Source of the DNA: a virus
Virus record (IMG/VR): IMGVR_UViG_3300025010_000040
Span: 1-64,000 of that record
Direction: 5' to 3' (one strand)
DNA length: 64,000 nt
The notes beneath the pieces are model-generated. The model searched no databases. It was given only the letters and a program-made list of their open reading frames with translations, and was not told the origin of the DNA. The position numbers were made by a program, and so were the translations under genes. Shown in pieces: positions 42,026 to 52,104 of this stretch (position 1 is the first letter of the stretch; each line of letters starts with the position of its first letter).

Positions 42026-43579
42026 ATGAATATAAACATAGATAGAGTTTTATCTAATGTAAAAGTTAATACTATTAAAAAAGAGTTTACTATTTTAAAA
42101 GAAAACTATTCGGCTGTAAATTCAATTAATTTTTTAAAGTTTGTACGTTCCCAACCTATTGATACTATTTTTGAGAATTCTCAATATATATTTTCAGAAT
42201 TAAGAGAAGGATATAAATTTTACAATAGAATTTTAAAATCCTTTGATTTATCATTAGAACAACTACAAGTTCAACAAAATAAATTAAATGATTTTATAAC
42301 TAAATGTAAAAATGAAAAATACAATAATAAAAATCATCTTATTTCACTTAATGAATCTATTGAGTTTATTAAATCGGAAATACAATATAAAAATAGTTTT
42401 GAATATTTAAAAGAATCCATTATTTATGATATTCATTGTAATTATCTTCAGCCAGTATTGGAAAATAATATTAATGACATAATGGATGAAATTATATTAG
42501 ATATAAATTATGAGCCTGAACTTTTGTCTGATTATCAAGCTCTTATTCAAAATATAGAAAAAAATTATATATTAGTAACAGGAAAGAACTTTCCTTTAAT
42601 TCTAACCAAAAACACTGTTCTTATTTTATCTATGGGTGGAATTATAGCTGGAACACTTCTTATATTAGTTTTATCAATACCTTTGCTGATAGTTAATTCA
42701 ATTATAGAAAAAAAATTAGATACTAAATATATTGAATCATATAAATATTGTATAAGGAAAGAAATATCAAGATTGAAATTATCTAAAGAAGAGGATGTTA
42801 ATAGAAAGAAAAATACTGATAAATATATTGACCAATTGGAATTGGCATATAAAAAATTAGATGAGTTTAAAGGTAGTAATATTATTAAAGAAAATACTGG
42901 TTCAGTAACAACTATAAATGAGGATGAAAATGATTTAACAACCACCATTTTAACTCAATTTATTGATACTTTAGTATTTGATGAAGAAGAAGATGACGAA
43001 ACTGAAGACATGCAAATTGAATTAGAAAATTTTAATATTTTAATTAGAAATATAAGAAAATTACAATCATTAAAAGAAAGAGAATATTTACAAGAAAGTT
43101 TAATTAATGATGCTAGTAGAAAGGTTGCTCATGCAGTTCGTTCTACAGGCAAATCTATAAGTAATGCTGGTACTAATGTTAAAAAATCAACTAATAATGT
43201 TGTAGATGCTTTTAATGATACAATTGATAAATATAGAAAAATGCAAGCAAATGAAAGAAGAAATAGAATTATTGAAGGTGGTTCTCAATTTACTTTAATG
43301 AAAATAATTAAATATGGTATTGCAGTTGGGGGAATTTGGGCTGTTTCACCAGCTTTAGCAGCTATAGGTTTATTGGCTTCAATTGCTCTTGATATTAGAG
43401 CTGATGATAAAGCAAGAAAAAAAATTCTTGATGACTTAGAAGATGAATTAAAAATAGTTGAAGCTAAAATAGAAGATTCTAGAAATGATGAACAAAAAGA
43501 AAAAAAATATCAATTAATGAGAATTAAAGGTAAATTAGAAAAAGATATTGCTCGAATTAAATACAGGTTAAATGATTAG
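42026..43579 (+). CDS. Membrane-segment-containing coiled-coil protein of the head module
   Basis: 517 residues from ATG 42026 (AAAGGAGTG). Long coiled-coil regions flank one strong hydrophobic segment (VLILSMGGIIAGTLLILVLS, about 193-215) and a second weaker one near 430-450 (GIAVGGIWAVSPALAAIGLL). Ends in a charged helix. Located just before the acidic protein and the major capsid protein. It could be an internal head or scaffold-core protein, or a membrane-active ejection protein; the sequence alone does not decide. Confidence 0.6.
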   Translation: MNINIDRVLSNVKVNTIKKEFTILKENYSAVNSINFLKFVRSQPIDTIFENSQYIFSELREGYKFYNRILKSFDLSLEQLQVQQNKLNDFITKCKNEKYNNKNHLISLNESIEFIKSEIQYKNSFEYLKESIIYDIHCNYLQPVLENNINDIMDEIILDINYEPELLSDYQALIQNIEKNYILVTGKNFPLILTKNTVLILSMGGIIAGTLLILVLSIPLLIVNSIIEKKLDTKYIESYKYCIRKEISRLKLSKEEDVNRKKNTDKYIDQLELAYKKLDEFKGSNIIKENTGSVTTINEDENDLTTTILTQFIDTLVFDEEEDDETEDMQIELENFNILIRNIRKLQSLKEREYLQESLINDASRKVAHAVRSTGKSISNAGTNVKKSTNNVVDAFNDTIDKYRKMQANERRNRIIEGGSQFTLMKIIKYGIAVGGIWAVSPALAAIGLLASIALDIRADDKARKKILDDLEDELKIVEAKIEDSRNDEQKEKKYQLMRIKGKLEKDIARIKYRLND

Positions 43580-43593
43580 GAGGTGTTATTAAT

Positions 43594-44340
43594 ATGGATT
43601 TTTTTGATGTGTTATTAGAAGCTAAAAAATCTAAATCAACAAAAACACCATCTAAAAAAACTATTAAAGTAGATAGTCCTTCAAATAAAACTACTGATTA
43701 CTCAGATGATGTTAAAATTGATAACAAAGACGATAGTAAAGATGATGACAGTAATAATAAAGATAATGATGTAACTGACTATACAGATGATGAAAATAAT
43801 AAAGATGATAATACAACAGATTACACATCAGAAGATGTACAAAAAGATCCAACTGATAATCCTGATGATAGCACAGATACAACAGATGAAAATACTGATG
43901 ATAATATAGATGGTACTAATGATTATACTGATGAAAATATGGATGACAATACAGATGATTCATCTGATGATACTGATAATTCAGACTCAACTGATGAAAG
44001 TTCAGATGATGATAATAATGAAAAAATTAAAAATAATAGTTTATTAAAAGATTATTTAGATCTTTATTATTTAACAAAAAATACTATTACTAAATTATCA
44101 AATTTAGATAAGAGCGATATAATACTAAATAAAGTTTCAACACAAGTTATTTCAAATTTAAATAAAATTCAAAATCAAATATTTAGTTTTATTTTATATA
44201 AGTTTTCAAAAAATAATTATATAAATAACCTATATCAATATAACTATTTTATTGAAGCCTTTAGAATTAATATTGAAATGGTAAAAAAAATAAGCTTTTT
44301 TGTGACCAATAAACAAAACAAATATATAAAAAATCAATGA
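43594..44340 (+). CDS. Acidic Asp/Thr-repeat protein, scaffold-like
   Basis: 248 residues. Residues about 25-145 are a low-complexity Asp/Asn/Thr/Ser tract with repeated D-Y-T-D-[DE] units (TDYTDDENN, NDYTDENMD). The C-terminal 100 residues are helical. Extreme acidity and place directly upstream of the major capsid gene suit a scaffold or DNA-mimic-type internal protein; this is inference. Ends TGA, 16 nt before the capsid ATG; GGAGG precedes its own ATG. Confidence 0.6.
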   Translation: MDFFDVLLEAKKSKSTKTPSKKTIKVDSPSNKTTDYSDDVKIDNKDDSKDDDSNNKDNDVTDYTDDENNKDDNTTDYTSEDVQKDPTDNPDDSTDTTDENTDDNIDGTNDYTDENMDDNTDDSSDDTDNSDSTDESSDDDNNEKIKNNSLLKDYLDLYYLTKNTITKLSNLDKSDIILNKVSTQVISNLNKIQNQIFSFILYKFSKNNYINNLYQYNYFIEAFRINIEMVKKISFFVTNKQNKYIKNQ

Positions 44341-44356
44341 GAGGAAGTGCCAAAGA

Positions 44357-46063
44357 ATGTACGAATACTTAGATGACAATCAAAACCCGACGAGGGTAAT
44401 TGGCTCGTTTACTATGGATAGAAATACAGATTTTAAAGACAATTTTAAAGCTCTTGTTGAAAACTTCAAAGGACATTACAGTATTGACCCCATTGATGAT
44501 TTACTTAAAATTTTAAAAGTTGATACCTTAAGAGAAGATTATAAAGACCAACTACTTGGTGATGTTGATACAGGACAGATTGATGATATGTATTATTCAT
44601 TACATCCTCAAAAACTAAGTCAATTGTTTGAAAACACATGCCTAGAACTTATTAAAGAATCTTCGGACATCGGACAATTATCTCCGATTGTTGGTATTTC
44701 ATTACCGGTACTTAAAAAAAATTATTTGGAATGTCATTCTAAAGATATTGTTATGACAGAAATCCCCACCAAACCAATTATTAAAATTGCGTTTGAAAGA
44801 AAATTTTTAAAAGATAAACCTGGTAATAAGTATTATATTCCTGAAATTTTTTATGATGGTTCTTATGCGGATGTAGTTGCAAAAACTAAAGGTGCCGCTA
44901 TTGTAAATACATGGTTTCCGGCAGATGAAGGAGTAACATTACCCTTCCAAGATTTACCGATTATGAGATTGTCAGGTGGTTCTCTTGAAACAAGAGACAG
45001 TCTTGCTTATGATTTCTGTATTGAAGCTGTTAAAATGACTGTTGATGGTGAGGATAAAATCATTGATGGTTTAAATGTTCAGGCTGATTTTGGTTCCAAC
45101 AACTCTTTTAACTATCGTGTTAAAACTGTAAATGCAGCTGGTCAATCTGTAGAAGATATAATTACAGGTCAGGTGGATACCTATTCAGGTTCCGTATCTG
45201 TTGCGTGTACAAGTGGTAAAATAACTAAAGTGAGATTTGGTGGACACTTAAGTAATGAAAATAACGTTGAAACCGTTGAACTGGATAAAGAAAGAGTGAC
45301 CAAAGAATGGAAAATTCCTGATGGTCAAAGAATTAACACCGGTTTGACCATTGAGAAAATTAAAGATAACCGTGCTTTATTTAATACAAATCTAACTGCT
45401 GATATTATTACTGATATGAGTACGGTTTTGACTCATTTCGAAGACAGTAATATTCTACAGTTTTTAGATGACAGTTTTGGTAAATGGAAAGATAAAAAAG
45501 ACCTACCTTTTGGTTATACTGGTGGTTTTGTCGAAACCTCTAGTTTTAACTGTTTCCCAACTTCAAGTGTTCACATTCCAATTTCACAATGGATTAATAC
45601 TGAACTTAAGTTTTATTTGACTCGTCTTATTGATGAACTCAAAACAAAACTCAAAATCACCGATATGATGTTTGTTATTTATGGTAATCCAAGTAATATT
45701 ACTTTGATTCAAGATAATGTTAAATGGGTTATAGATGAGGATACGAAAATCGGTGGAATTCAACTTGAATACAAATTTGGTGTACTTACCGGTAATAAGA
45801 GTAGAGTTCACGTTGTAAGTTCATTGAAAGTTCCAAGGGAGAAAGGGCTACGTATTGTAGCATTTCCTCTGACTCAAGAAACAATTACATTCAAGCATTA
45901 CAAATATAGTATGAACATTGAAAATGTTTACAGAAATCCAAATACTCCGCTGATTCCCAACATTATGGGAACCTCCAGATATTTAACAACTGAAGTTCTT
46001 CCAGTTCAAGGTGGAATGACTTTGCTAAATAATGATTTCGGTATTAGTAAATACTCTTCTTAA
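44357..46063 (+). CDS. Major capsid protein
   Basis: 568 residues. Its codon use is clearly different from neighbours (more GC-rich synonymous codons), as expected for the most abundant protein. Placed after protease and scaffold-type genes, followed by a strong terminator. The sequence has an N-terminal helical region that could be removed on maturation (VENFKGHYSIDPIDDLLKIL), then HK97-fold-compatible beta-rich parts (SPIVGISLPVLKKNYLECHS, MTEIPTKPIIKIAFERKFL) and a C-terminal end VYRNPNTPLIPNIMGTSRYL. Recognition is by pattern, order and expression signal rather than a single motif. Confidence 0.78.
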   Translation: MYEYLDDNQNPTRVIGSFTMDRNTDFKDNFKALVENFKGHYSIDPIDDLLKILKVDTLREDYKDQLLGDVDTGQIDDMYYSLHPQKLSQLFENTCLELIKESSDIGQLSPIVGISLPVLKKNYLECHSKDIVMTEIPTKPIIKIAFERKFLKDKPGNKYYIPEIFYDGSYADVVAKTKGAAIVNTWFPADEGVTLPFQDLPIMRLSGGSLETRDSLAYDFCIEAVKMTVDGEDKIIDGLNVQADFGSNNSFNYRVKTVNAAGQSVEDIITGQVDTYSGSVSVACTSGKITKVRFGGHLSNENNVETVELDKERVTKEWKIPDGQRINTGLTIEKIKDNRALFNTNLTADIITDMSTVLTHFEDSNILQFLDDSFGKWKDKKDLPFGYTGGFVETSSFNCFPTSSVHIPISQWINTELKFYLTRLIDELKTKLKITDMMFVIYGNPSNITLIQDNVKWVIDEDTKIGGIQLEYKFGVLTGNKSRVHVVSSLKVPREKGLRIVAFPLTQETITFKHYKYSMNIENVYRNPNTPLIPNIMGTSRYLTTEVLPVQGGMTLLNNDFGISKYSS

Positions 46064-46074
46064 TACAAATATAT

Positions 46075-46110
46075 AAAGATTATAGGTTAATAACCTATAA
46101 TCTTTATTAT
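46075..46110 (+). terminator. Terminator after major capsid gene
   Basis: 15-bp perfect stem AAAGATTATAGGTTA with complement at 46091-46105. Confidence 0.85.
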
Positions 46111-46163
46111 TTATTTCAAAGAACACTTTAGTAATATAAAACAATTGAAAGGATGGTTATAAA

Positions 46164-47402
46164 ATGTCAGATTCTATACTAAAAATAGTTGAAAATTGTT
46201 TTAAAGAAATAAAAGAAAAAGTAAATATTTTATCTAATTTAAATATAATTGAACGTAATATAAATAGATTATTTGATTTAAATTTTAAAGTTAGTATTGT
46301 AGAAAATAATATTAATGAATTTTTTGGTATGAGTGTCTTTCCATCAACAAATCTTATTGATAATGTTATTTTAGCAACATTTAAAAGAGATGTTAGAACA
46401 CAATTAGATATTATAATGAAAATGTGGGGAGAAGAAAGAGATTGGTTTTTAGAAATAGATAGTATATTATTATATGATAAAAATTTAAATGTTAATCCAT
46501 CGGAAATTGTAGCTGTATTATTACATGAAATAGGCCATGTTATTCATTCTAATGAAGCACCACAAAGATTTGTTAGACTAGTTAAATATTCATTGATGAA
46601 TATTAATTTTCATATTAGAGAATTATGTAAAAATGATACAATAAGAAAATTATTTTCATTAGCACTAATTGAATCATGTATAACTAAAAACTTTAATATA
46701 ATTCAATCTAATACAGAAGTTATTGCAGATAAACATGTAATAAAATTTGGTTATGGTGATTCTTTAAATAATTTTATTGATAAATTAATTACATCACAAA
46801 ATAATAGATTAGTTGAAAGAACAGATAAAGATAAAGACATAGATGTGAAAATTATTATTAAATGGACAATAGATAATATTAGTGAATTAGAATTTAGGAA
46901 AAATAAATTAAGAAGTACAATACAAGCTGAAATGCTAGGCACATCAAGTATGTATATTAAATCATATCTTAAAAAACTAGCTGTTATATTTTTTGGTGAA
47001 CAAGGTGCTGATAGTTATAAACAGATCTTATCTGAACAATATTTTGTTGAAATGTGTAATTTAAGTAAAACAAAAGTTATTAAAGAATTCTTTGATAAGT
47101 TTGGTAAAATTAAAAAGATTCAACAAAGTGATATTGATATTCTCTTTATTGAATTTGATAAAATGCAAAATAATAATGATAAAATTTACCTTATTGAATT
47201 AATTCATGATAAATTAGATACTATTAGTATGGCTTTAGAATGTATTAATAATAATGAAAAAGATAGAGTTCAACAAAGTGAAACTACTCTTAAAGGATTT
47301 AAAACTCAATTAGAAAAGTTAAGATTACAAACTTTGAGTATTCATCTTAAAGAAAAAGAATATGGTTTATTTATTAAATACCCAAAAGGATATGAGGGTT
47401 AA
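46164..47402 (+). CDS. Putative zinc metallopeptidase (HEIGH)
   Basis: 412 residues. VLLHEIGHVIHS (H121, E122, H125) is a HExxH zinc motif, and NTEVIADKH (E185, D189) gives a likely third ligand. The same pair of motifs is seen in the 15200-15781 protein. The C-terminal half is coiled-coil. ATG 46164 with AAAGGATGG upstream. Lies between capsid and tail-fibre genes, so it may be packaged or act in assembly. Substrate unknown. Confidence 0.7.
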   Translation: MSDSILKIVENCFKEIKEKVNILSNLNIIERNINRLFDLNFKVSIVENNINEFFGMSVFPSTNLIDNVILATFKRDVRTQLDIIMKMWGEERDWFLEIDSILLYDKNLNVNPSEIVAVLLHEIGHVIHSNEAPQRFVRLVKYSLMNINFHIRELCKNDTIRKLFSLALIESCITKNFNIIQSNTEVIADKHVIKFGYGDSLNNFIDKLITSQNNRLVERTDKDKDIDVKIIIKWTIDNISELEFRKNKLRSTIQAEMLGTSSMYIKSYLKKLAVIFFGEQGADSYKQILSEQYFVEMCNLSKTKVIKEFFDKFGKIKKIQQSDIDILFIEFDKMQNNNDKIYLIELIHDKLDTISMALECINNNEKDRVQQSETTLKGFKTQLEKLRLQTLSIHLKEKEYGLFIKYPKGYEG

Positions 47403-47453
47403 ATAAAAAATAATAAAGTTTATATTTTTTACATGGAGGTGTACAATAATTTT

Positions 47454-49124
47454 ATGAATATAATTAGTCAGATTCAACATAGAAGGGATACTACAGCTAA
47501 TTGGGAATTAAATAATCCTATATTAAATGAAGGTGAATTAGGAATAGAATTTAGAACTAATGGATCTACAGGTGTTAAAATAGGTGATGGGACTAGTACA
47601 TGGAATGATTTAGTATATATTAGTGCTGATGGTATTACAGTAGAAACACAGGAAGCTATTGATGATATAGCTGGTGAAGGGAGAACTATTGAAACAGTTA
47701 AAGGATTAAGTGATATAGTTAGTAATCATTTGGATGATATTGCAAAAGTATTTAAATTGGCTACAGAGCTAGGAATGGTGGATAATGACGAAACAAAAGC
47801 TGTTGCAAACTATGAAATTATTAATACTTTCCTAAATGGTGGAGAAAATAGAGTAATATTTTTAAATGGTGGTAAATTTTGGATTAGTGAAAAGTTAAGG
47901 TTAACTCTACCCCATACATCTATATTAGGAAACAATAGGGGTAAAAATCTTGATGTATCTTGTATTGCTGGAAATTTTGCTGATACTGTAATTGAAGTGG
48001 CTATTATCTCGGGGGATAATGGCTCGTATATTCAAAACATAGCTATAGACGGTAATGATGTAGCAACAATGGGATTAGATACTGGAAACAATAATTTCCA
48101 TGATAATTTGTTTGACGGAATTTATATTGATAATATCAATGGTGTTGGTTTTCATGTAGGTGAAAATAATTATTCATCCATTTATTACAGAATATTTACT
48201 GGAAGTGAATGCTCGGTAGGTTTACAATTAGAAAGTGAAGCAAATCAACAAAGTAGTTTTCGAGATTGTAAATTTCTTGGAATTACTTATGGTGGTATTA
48301 TTGGAACTGATGATAATGTAAAAGAAGAATTAAGATGTATTGATTTTTCAGGTTGTTTATTTAATTCTCCTGGTACCCCGTTGAAATTTAACAAGTGTAG
48401 TTACGGGATAGAATTTCAAAGAACATGGGTGGAAAAATCTACTTCTGGTATATTATCAGACTATTTGATAATTTTAGGTTCCATAGATACCAAGGCATCT
48501 GGCATAACATTTACTGACACACATTTCCAAAGTAATGCATTAACTAATTATACATTTCATTGGAAAAACGCAGATGCAATTAATTTTATGGGTAATGTAA
48601 AAATTAATAATAGTGTAAATGGGTTTATAGATGCAACTGGAGCAATTACAGTAAATTCAAACAGTATTTTTTTGGCAACTGGGGCACCAAATCCTACAAC
48701 AGTAGTTAATGGATTAAAAATTTCACAATTGTTTAAGCTATACTTGGGTGATTCTGTTGTTACAGACCCTCAGTTTAAAACGTCTGTGTATATTGATTTA
48801 GATGCACAAACAGCTGCTTCACCAAACGGAGTTCTTATAAGATCAAGACGTAAGAGTGAAACACAGGACAGAGTTTCACTAAAAGAATCAGGGTTATATT
48901 TTGGTGACGGATCTATTGCTGCTGATACTAGATTTGCAAGAAAAAGTGCAGGTGTGGGGGGTATGGGAACAGGTCAACATTTTCAACTTGATGGTACTTG
49001 GGATGGTGGTCATTTTCTGATGGGTAATTATCATATGTGGATTGACGGGACCGGAAAACCAAGACTTAAAAATGGTGCTCCGACGAGTGATACAGACGGA
49101 GTTATATTTAGTGCAATAGTATAA
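47454..49124 (+). CDS. Tail fibre / tailspike with beta-helix part
   Basis: About 556 residues from ATG 47454 (GGAGGTG 12 nt upstream; ATG 47433 overlaps that site). The N-terminus IISQIQHRRDTTANWELNNP, then ILNEGELGIEF and VKIGDGTSTWNDL, is the common phage fibre head (IQ-RR-T-A-W...G-IG...KIGDG---W--L). The middle (about 140-420) is rich in N, G and beta-strands typical of a pectin-lyase-like beta-helix (NNRGKNLDVSCIAGNFADTV, FRDCKFLGITYGG). The end has trimeric-fibre-like sequence. It should bind, and may degrade, host surface glycans. Richer codon use than neighbours suggests host-range transfer. Confidence 0.82.
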   Translation: MNIISQIQHRRDTTANWELNNPILNEGELGIEFRTNGSTGVKIGDGTSTWNDLVYISADGITVETQEAIDDIAGEGRTIETVKGLSDIVSNHLDDIAKVFKLATELGMVDNDETKAVANYEIINTFLNGGENRVIFLNGGKFWISEKLRLTLPHTSILGNNRGKNLDVSCIAGNFADTVIEVAIISGDNGSYIQNIAIDGNDVATMGLDTGNNNFHDNLFDGIYIDNINGVGFHVGENNYSSIYYRIFTGSECSVGLQLESEANQQSSFRDCKFLGITYGGIIGTDDNVKEELRCIDFSGCLFNSPGTPLKFNKCSYGIEFQRTWVEKSTSGILSDYLIILGSIDTKASGITFTDTHFQSNALTNYTFHWKNADAINFMGNVKINNSVNGFIDATGAITVNSNSIFLATGAPNPTTVVNGLKISQLFKLYLGDSVVTDPQFKTSVYIDLDAQTAASPNGVLIRSRRKSETQDRVSLKESGLYFGDGSIAADTRFARKSAGVGGMGTGQHFQLDGTWDGGHFLMGNYHMWIDGTGKPRLKNGAPTSDTDGVIFSAIV

Positions 49125-49144
49125 ATTAGGAGGTGTGAAACTTA

Positions 49145-49417
49145 ATGGGACTGATTCAAAGAGTTGAATTTGAAAATGGGCTTATAGCAGAAAATTGCTA
49201 CCATAAAGTTGGAAGTGTAAGTCACGGTGATAATACCGGACTGATTGAATTATTATTATACAAAGATCAGCCTGCCAAAAATGATGGTAAACCAGTAATT
49301 GATAAAAAGTATTATGTGTTTATACCTTCAGTTGAGGACAATGCACCTAATGCTAAGAAGCAGGCATATTTGTATTTGAAAAGCTTACCAGAATTTACAA
49401 ATGTTATTGATGCATAA
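49145..49417 (+). CDS. Tail fibre-associated small protein
   Basis: 90 residues starting MGLIQRVEFENGLIAENCYH, followed by a beta-rich small fold and a C-terminal helix (KKQAYLYLKSLPEFTNVIDA). GGAGGTG precedes the ATG. 20 nt after the fibre gene, same codon style. Similar short proteins follow fibre genes in other phages. Attachment or chaperone role inferred. Confidence 0.65.
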   Translation: MGLIQRVEFENGLIAENCYHKVGSVSHGDNTGLIELLLYKDQPAKNDGKPVIDKKYYVFIPSVEDNAPNAKKQAYLYLKSLPEFTNVIDA

Positions 49418-49473
49418 TAAATATATGATATACAACAATATATATGTTGACAAACCAAATATATAAATTAATA

Positions 49474-49514
49474 ATATTAAAACTTATCTTTATAATAAAG
49501 ATAAGTTTTAATAT
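49474..49514 (+). terminator. Terminator after fibre genes
   Basis: About 20-bp nearly perfect stem centred near 49494, both arms visible by direct reading. Confidence 0.85.
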
Positions 49515-49564
49515 ATTTTAACATCTCAATAAATCATATATATATATTAAGGAGGTTTTATCAT

Positions 49565-50209
49565 GTGAAGAAACCATATATTTATGATTTAGAAACTAAG
49601 AATTTATCTTTTATACAAACGGCTAAAGATTTACATATACTTGGTATTAAGAATAATGTATTTTTTTTAAAGCTATATGATAAATCTTTAAAGAAAGTTG
49701 ATCCCCATTCACCATTTTTAACAGATGATCAAATTATTAAAATTATTAATGAGTGTATGATTAACCCTTGGTATTATTTAAGAGAGGTTGCAAGGATTCC
49801 AGATCAGGGTGGTCGTGGTATAAGTTACCAGTTAAATAGAGGTAATTTAGCATCTACTTGGTGTTATTTAAATGGTATAGACGACTATTTAGTATTACCA
49901 AGACAAATAGGTAAAACACAAAGTAAACTATGTATAATAAATTGGACATTTTTACTAGGTACTACTAATTCACAATTTATGTTTTTGAGTTTAGATCAAA
50001 CGGCCGCTAATGAAAATCTTGATAGGTTAAAAAAACAAAGAGATTTATTACCTCCTTATTTACAATTTAAACTAGTAACTTCAGATGAAGGTAAAATTAT
50101 TAAAGAAATTGATAATGTTAAAACTCTAGTTAACCCAGTTAATAATAATAAAATTGTAACTAAACCTTCTGCTAAATCAACTGAAGCTGCTGAGAAAATA
50201 GGTAGGGGT
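49565..50209 (+). CDS. terL: Terminase large subunit, exon 1
   Basis: First exon (215 codons) of the 687-residue packaging ATPase/nuclease. GTG 49565 behind AAGGAGG. DDYLVLPRQIGKTQ (Walker A, 112-118) is the T4 gp17-type motif. The exon ends in IGRG. The frame continues to TAA 50243 inside the intron and would give a false C-terminus (NFLAPTYSNIC). P1: exon GGGGU with intron GCCCC, terminal U-G. Spliced IGRGNTQPIQMYDEVEF is the expected Walker B region. Confidence 0.92.
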
Positions 50210-50595
50210 AATTTTTTAGCCCCAACATATAGTAATATATGTTAAAAACTTCTTTAATTGTCGGGGAAGCTCTTAGAGCCTAAAACTACTAAATTAATAT
50301 AGTAATATATTAATGGCTTGGACTAATCAACCAAGGTATAGTAATAAGGTTTTAGGATTGGGTGATCCGCAGCTAAGATTCCTGTATACAGGAATAAAGT
50401 TCAACGACTATCCCATGGATCTAAAATGATCATTAGGAGTAGGGCTCAAGTGAGTGGGTGAAAATCCCTTAAATCGAAATAGGAGACTCCTTATTATTTA
50501 ATAATAAGGATGAAGATATAGTCTAGTATCCTAAGGAAATCTTAGGGAAGTTCATAAGAGAACTGCATAGATTAACGACCTATGTGAATATATCG
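50210..50595 (+). ncRNA. Group I intron (td-like) in terL
   Basis: 386 nt, no ORF. Shared blocks TAATTGTCGGGGAAGC, ATCCGCAGCTAAG, TTCAACGACTATCCC, GATATAGTC and the conserved 3' end; omega-G 50595. P1 GGGGU/GCCCC with loop AAUUUUUUA. Confidence 0.92.
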
Positions 50596-52014
50596 AATAC
50601 TCAACCAATTCAGATGTATGACGAAGTAGAATTTACGAGTTATATTAAAACTATTATTGAAGCTGCTGCCATGGCGTTTAAAACGGCTTCAGACAATGCT
50701 AAGAGAAATAATGCCCCTTATTCAAGGTCCCTACTCTCAACTCCTGGTGATCTCGATACTAAAGCTGGACAAGATGCCATGGAAATAATTAGTAAGACAT
50801 ATAGATGGACTGAAAAATTTTATGATATGAAGATAGATGATGTTAAAGAAATTATAAAAAATAATTCAGAAAATAGGATAGTTTATATTGAATATGAGTA
50901 TAAACAATTAGGAAAAGATGAAGAGTGGTTTAATGATTCATGTGCAATAATAGGTAATAACCCATTAAAAATTAAGAGAGAAATATTATTACAAAGAATG
51001 AGAGGTTCTTCTAATTCCCCATTTGAACCAGAAGATTTAGAACTTATTAGGGAAAAACAGGGTAAAATAATTGAAGAAATCTTTATTAATAAATTATTTA
51101 GATTAGATGTTTATAAACCATTAGTAAGAGATAGGATATATTTTATATGTGTTGACGTTTCTAAAGGTTATGGTCAAGATAATTCAGCCGTAGTAATATT
51201 AGACCCATATGAATTAAAACCTGTGGCAGAATTTGAATCGCCATATATAGGTGTAACTCAACTAAAGAATTTTTTATATACACTTGTTAAAAAATATTTA
51301 CCTAGAAGTATTTTATGTATTGAAAGAAATGAAAATGGTGAATCTATATTAGATGGATTGAGATATACTGATATAATGCATAATTTATATTTTGATAAAG
51401 ATAAAGATCCAATTGCCTCTCAATTAGATGATAGGATGGATAGTCAGGGATTTTTAAAACAAGAAGCTTTAAAACGTAAATTATATGGAGTATGGACTGG
51501 AACTAAATCAAGACAAGTGATGTTTAGTTTGTTAGAAACACATATTGCAGAGTATAAAGATAATTTTATTTGTGCTAATATTATTAATGATTTATTTAAA
51601 TTAGTTATGAAAAAGAATGGTAAGATTGAAGCTGAGTCTGGATTCCATGATGATTCTATTATGGCTTATTTAATAGGATTGTATGTATATTATCATGGTA
51701 ATAATCTACACTATTTTGGTTTTGTTAAGGGTCAGTTACCTGATGAGGAAGAAAGAAATAAAGGATTACAAACATATGATGAGATAATGGAAGAAATGCC
51801 TGATGAAGAAAGACAATATTTCAATGAAAGTTTTGGTTCTAAATCTATAGATGATTATCAACAACATGTAATAGAAGAACTTAAAAGAGTACAAAAAGAA
51901 CAAAATAGTTTAATTAATATGAGTGGAATGATGAAACCCTCAACATATGCAGAAGAATATGATAATGATGAGAATGAAATATCATTAGATTTCTTTGATG
52001 AATTAAATAATTAA
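50596..52014 (+). CDS. terL: Terminase large subunit, exon 2
   Basis: Starts NTQPIQMYDEVEF, with Walker B D224/E225 only nine residues after the splice junction. LLSTPGDLDT is the coupling motif. YFICVDVSKGYGQDNSAVVI opens the RNase H-like nuclease domain, with D in VDVS, and SGFHDDSIMAY near the end gives the final catalytic Asp. Packs DNA into the prohead through the portal and cuts the concatemer. GTG 50584 lies in the intron and is not the start. Confidence 0.92.
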   Translation, partial: NTQPIQMYDEVEFTSYIKTIIEAAAMAFKTASDNAKRNNAPYSRSLLSTPGDLDTKAGQDAMEIISKTYRWTEKFYDMKIDDVKEIIKNNSENRIVYIEYEYKQLGKDEEWFNDSCAIIGNNPLKIKREILLQRMRGSSNSPFEPEDLELIREKQGKIIEEIFINKLFRLDVYKPLVRDRIYFICVDVSKGYGQDNSAVVILDPYELKPVAEFESPYIGVTQLKNFLYTLVKKYLPRSILCIERNENGESILDGLRYTDIMHNLYFDKDKDPIASQLDDRMDSQGFLKQEALKRKLYGVWTGTKSRQVMFSLLETHIAEYKDNFICANIINDLFKLVMKKNGKIEAESGFHDDSIMAYLIGLYVYYHGNNLHYFGFVKGQLPDEEERNKGLQTYDEIMEEMPDEERQYFNESFGSKSIDDYQQHVIEELKRVQKEQNSLINMSGMMKPSTYAEEYDNDENEISLDFFDELNN

Positions 52015-52015
52015 T

Positions 52016-52050
52016 AATATAATGTGTTATTTAACACATTATATTATTTT
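52016..52050 (+). terminator. Terminator after terL
   Basis: 14-bp stem AATATAATGTGTTA with complement at 52032-52045, T-run. Confidence 0.85.
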
Positions 52051-52104
52051 TTACTAATTTAGTAACATTGTTTTAATTATGAATAAAAAAGGAGTGTGAT
52101 TAAA

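Noticed and set aside
42565-42948. Minus-strand hydrophobic frame opposite the 42026 gene
   Set aside because: Antisense of Lys/Glu-rich codons gives hydrophobic-looking residues; no ribosome site or promoter.
50584-52014. Independent terminase-like gene starting at GTG 50584
   Set aside because: The first four codons are intron sequence; exon 2 begins at 50596.
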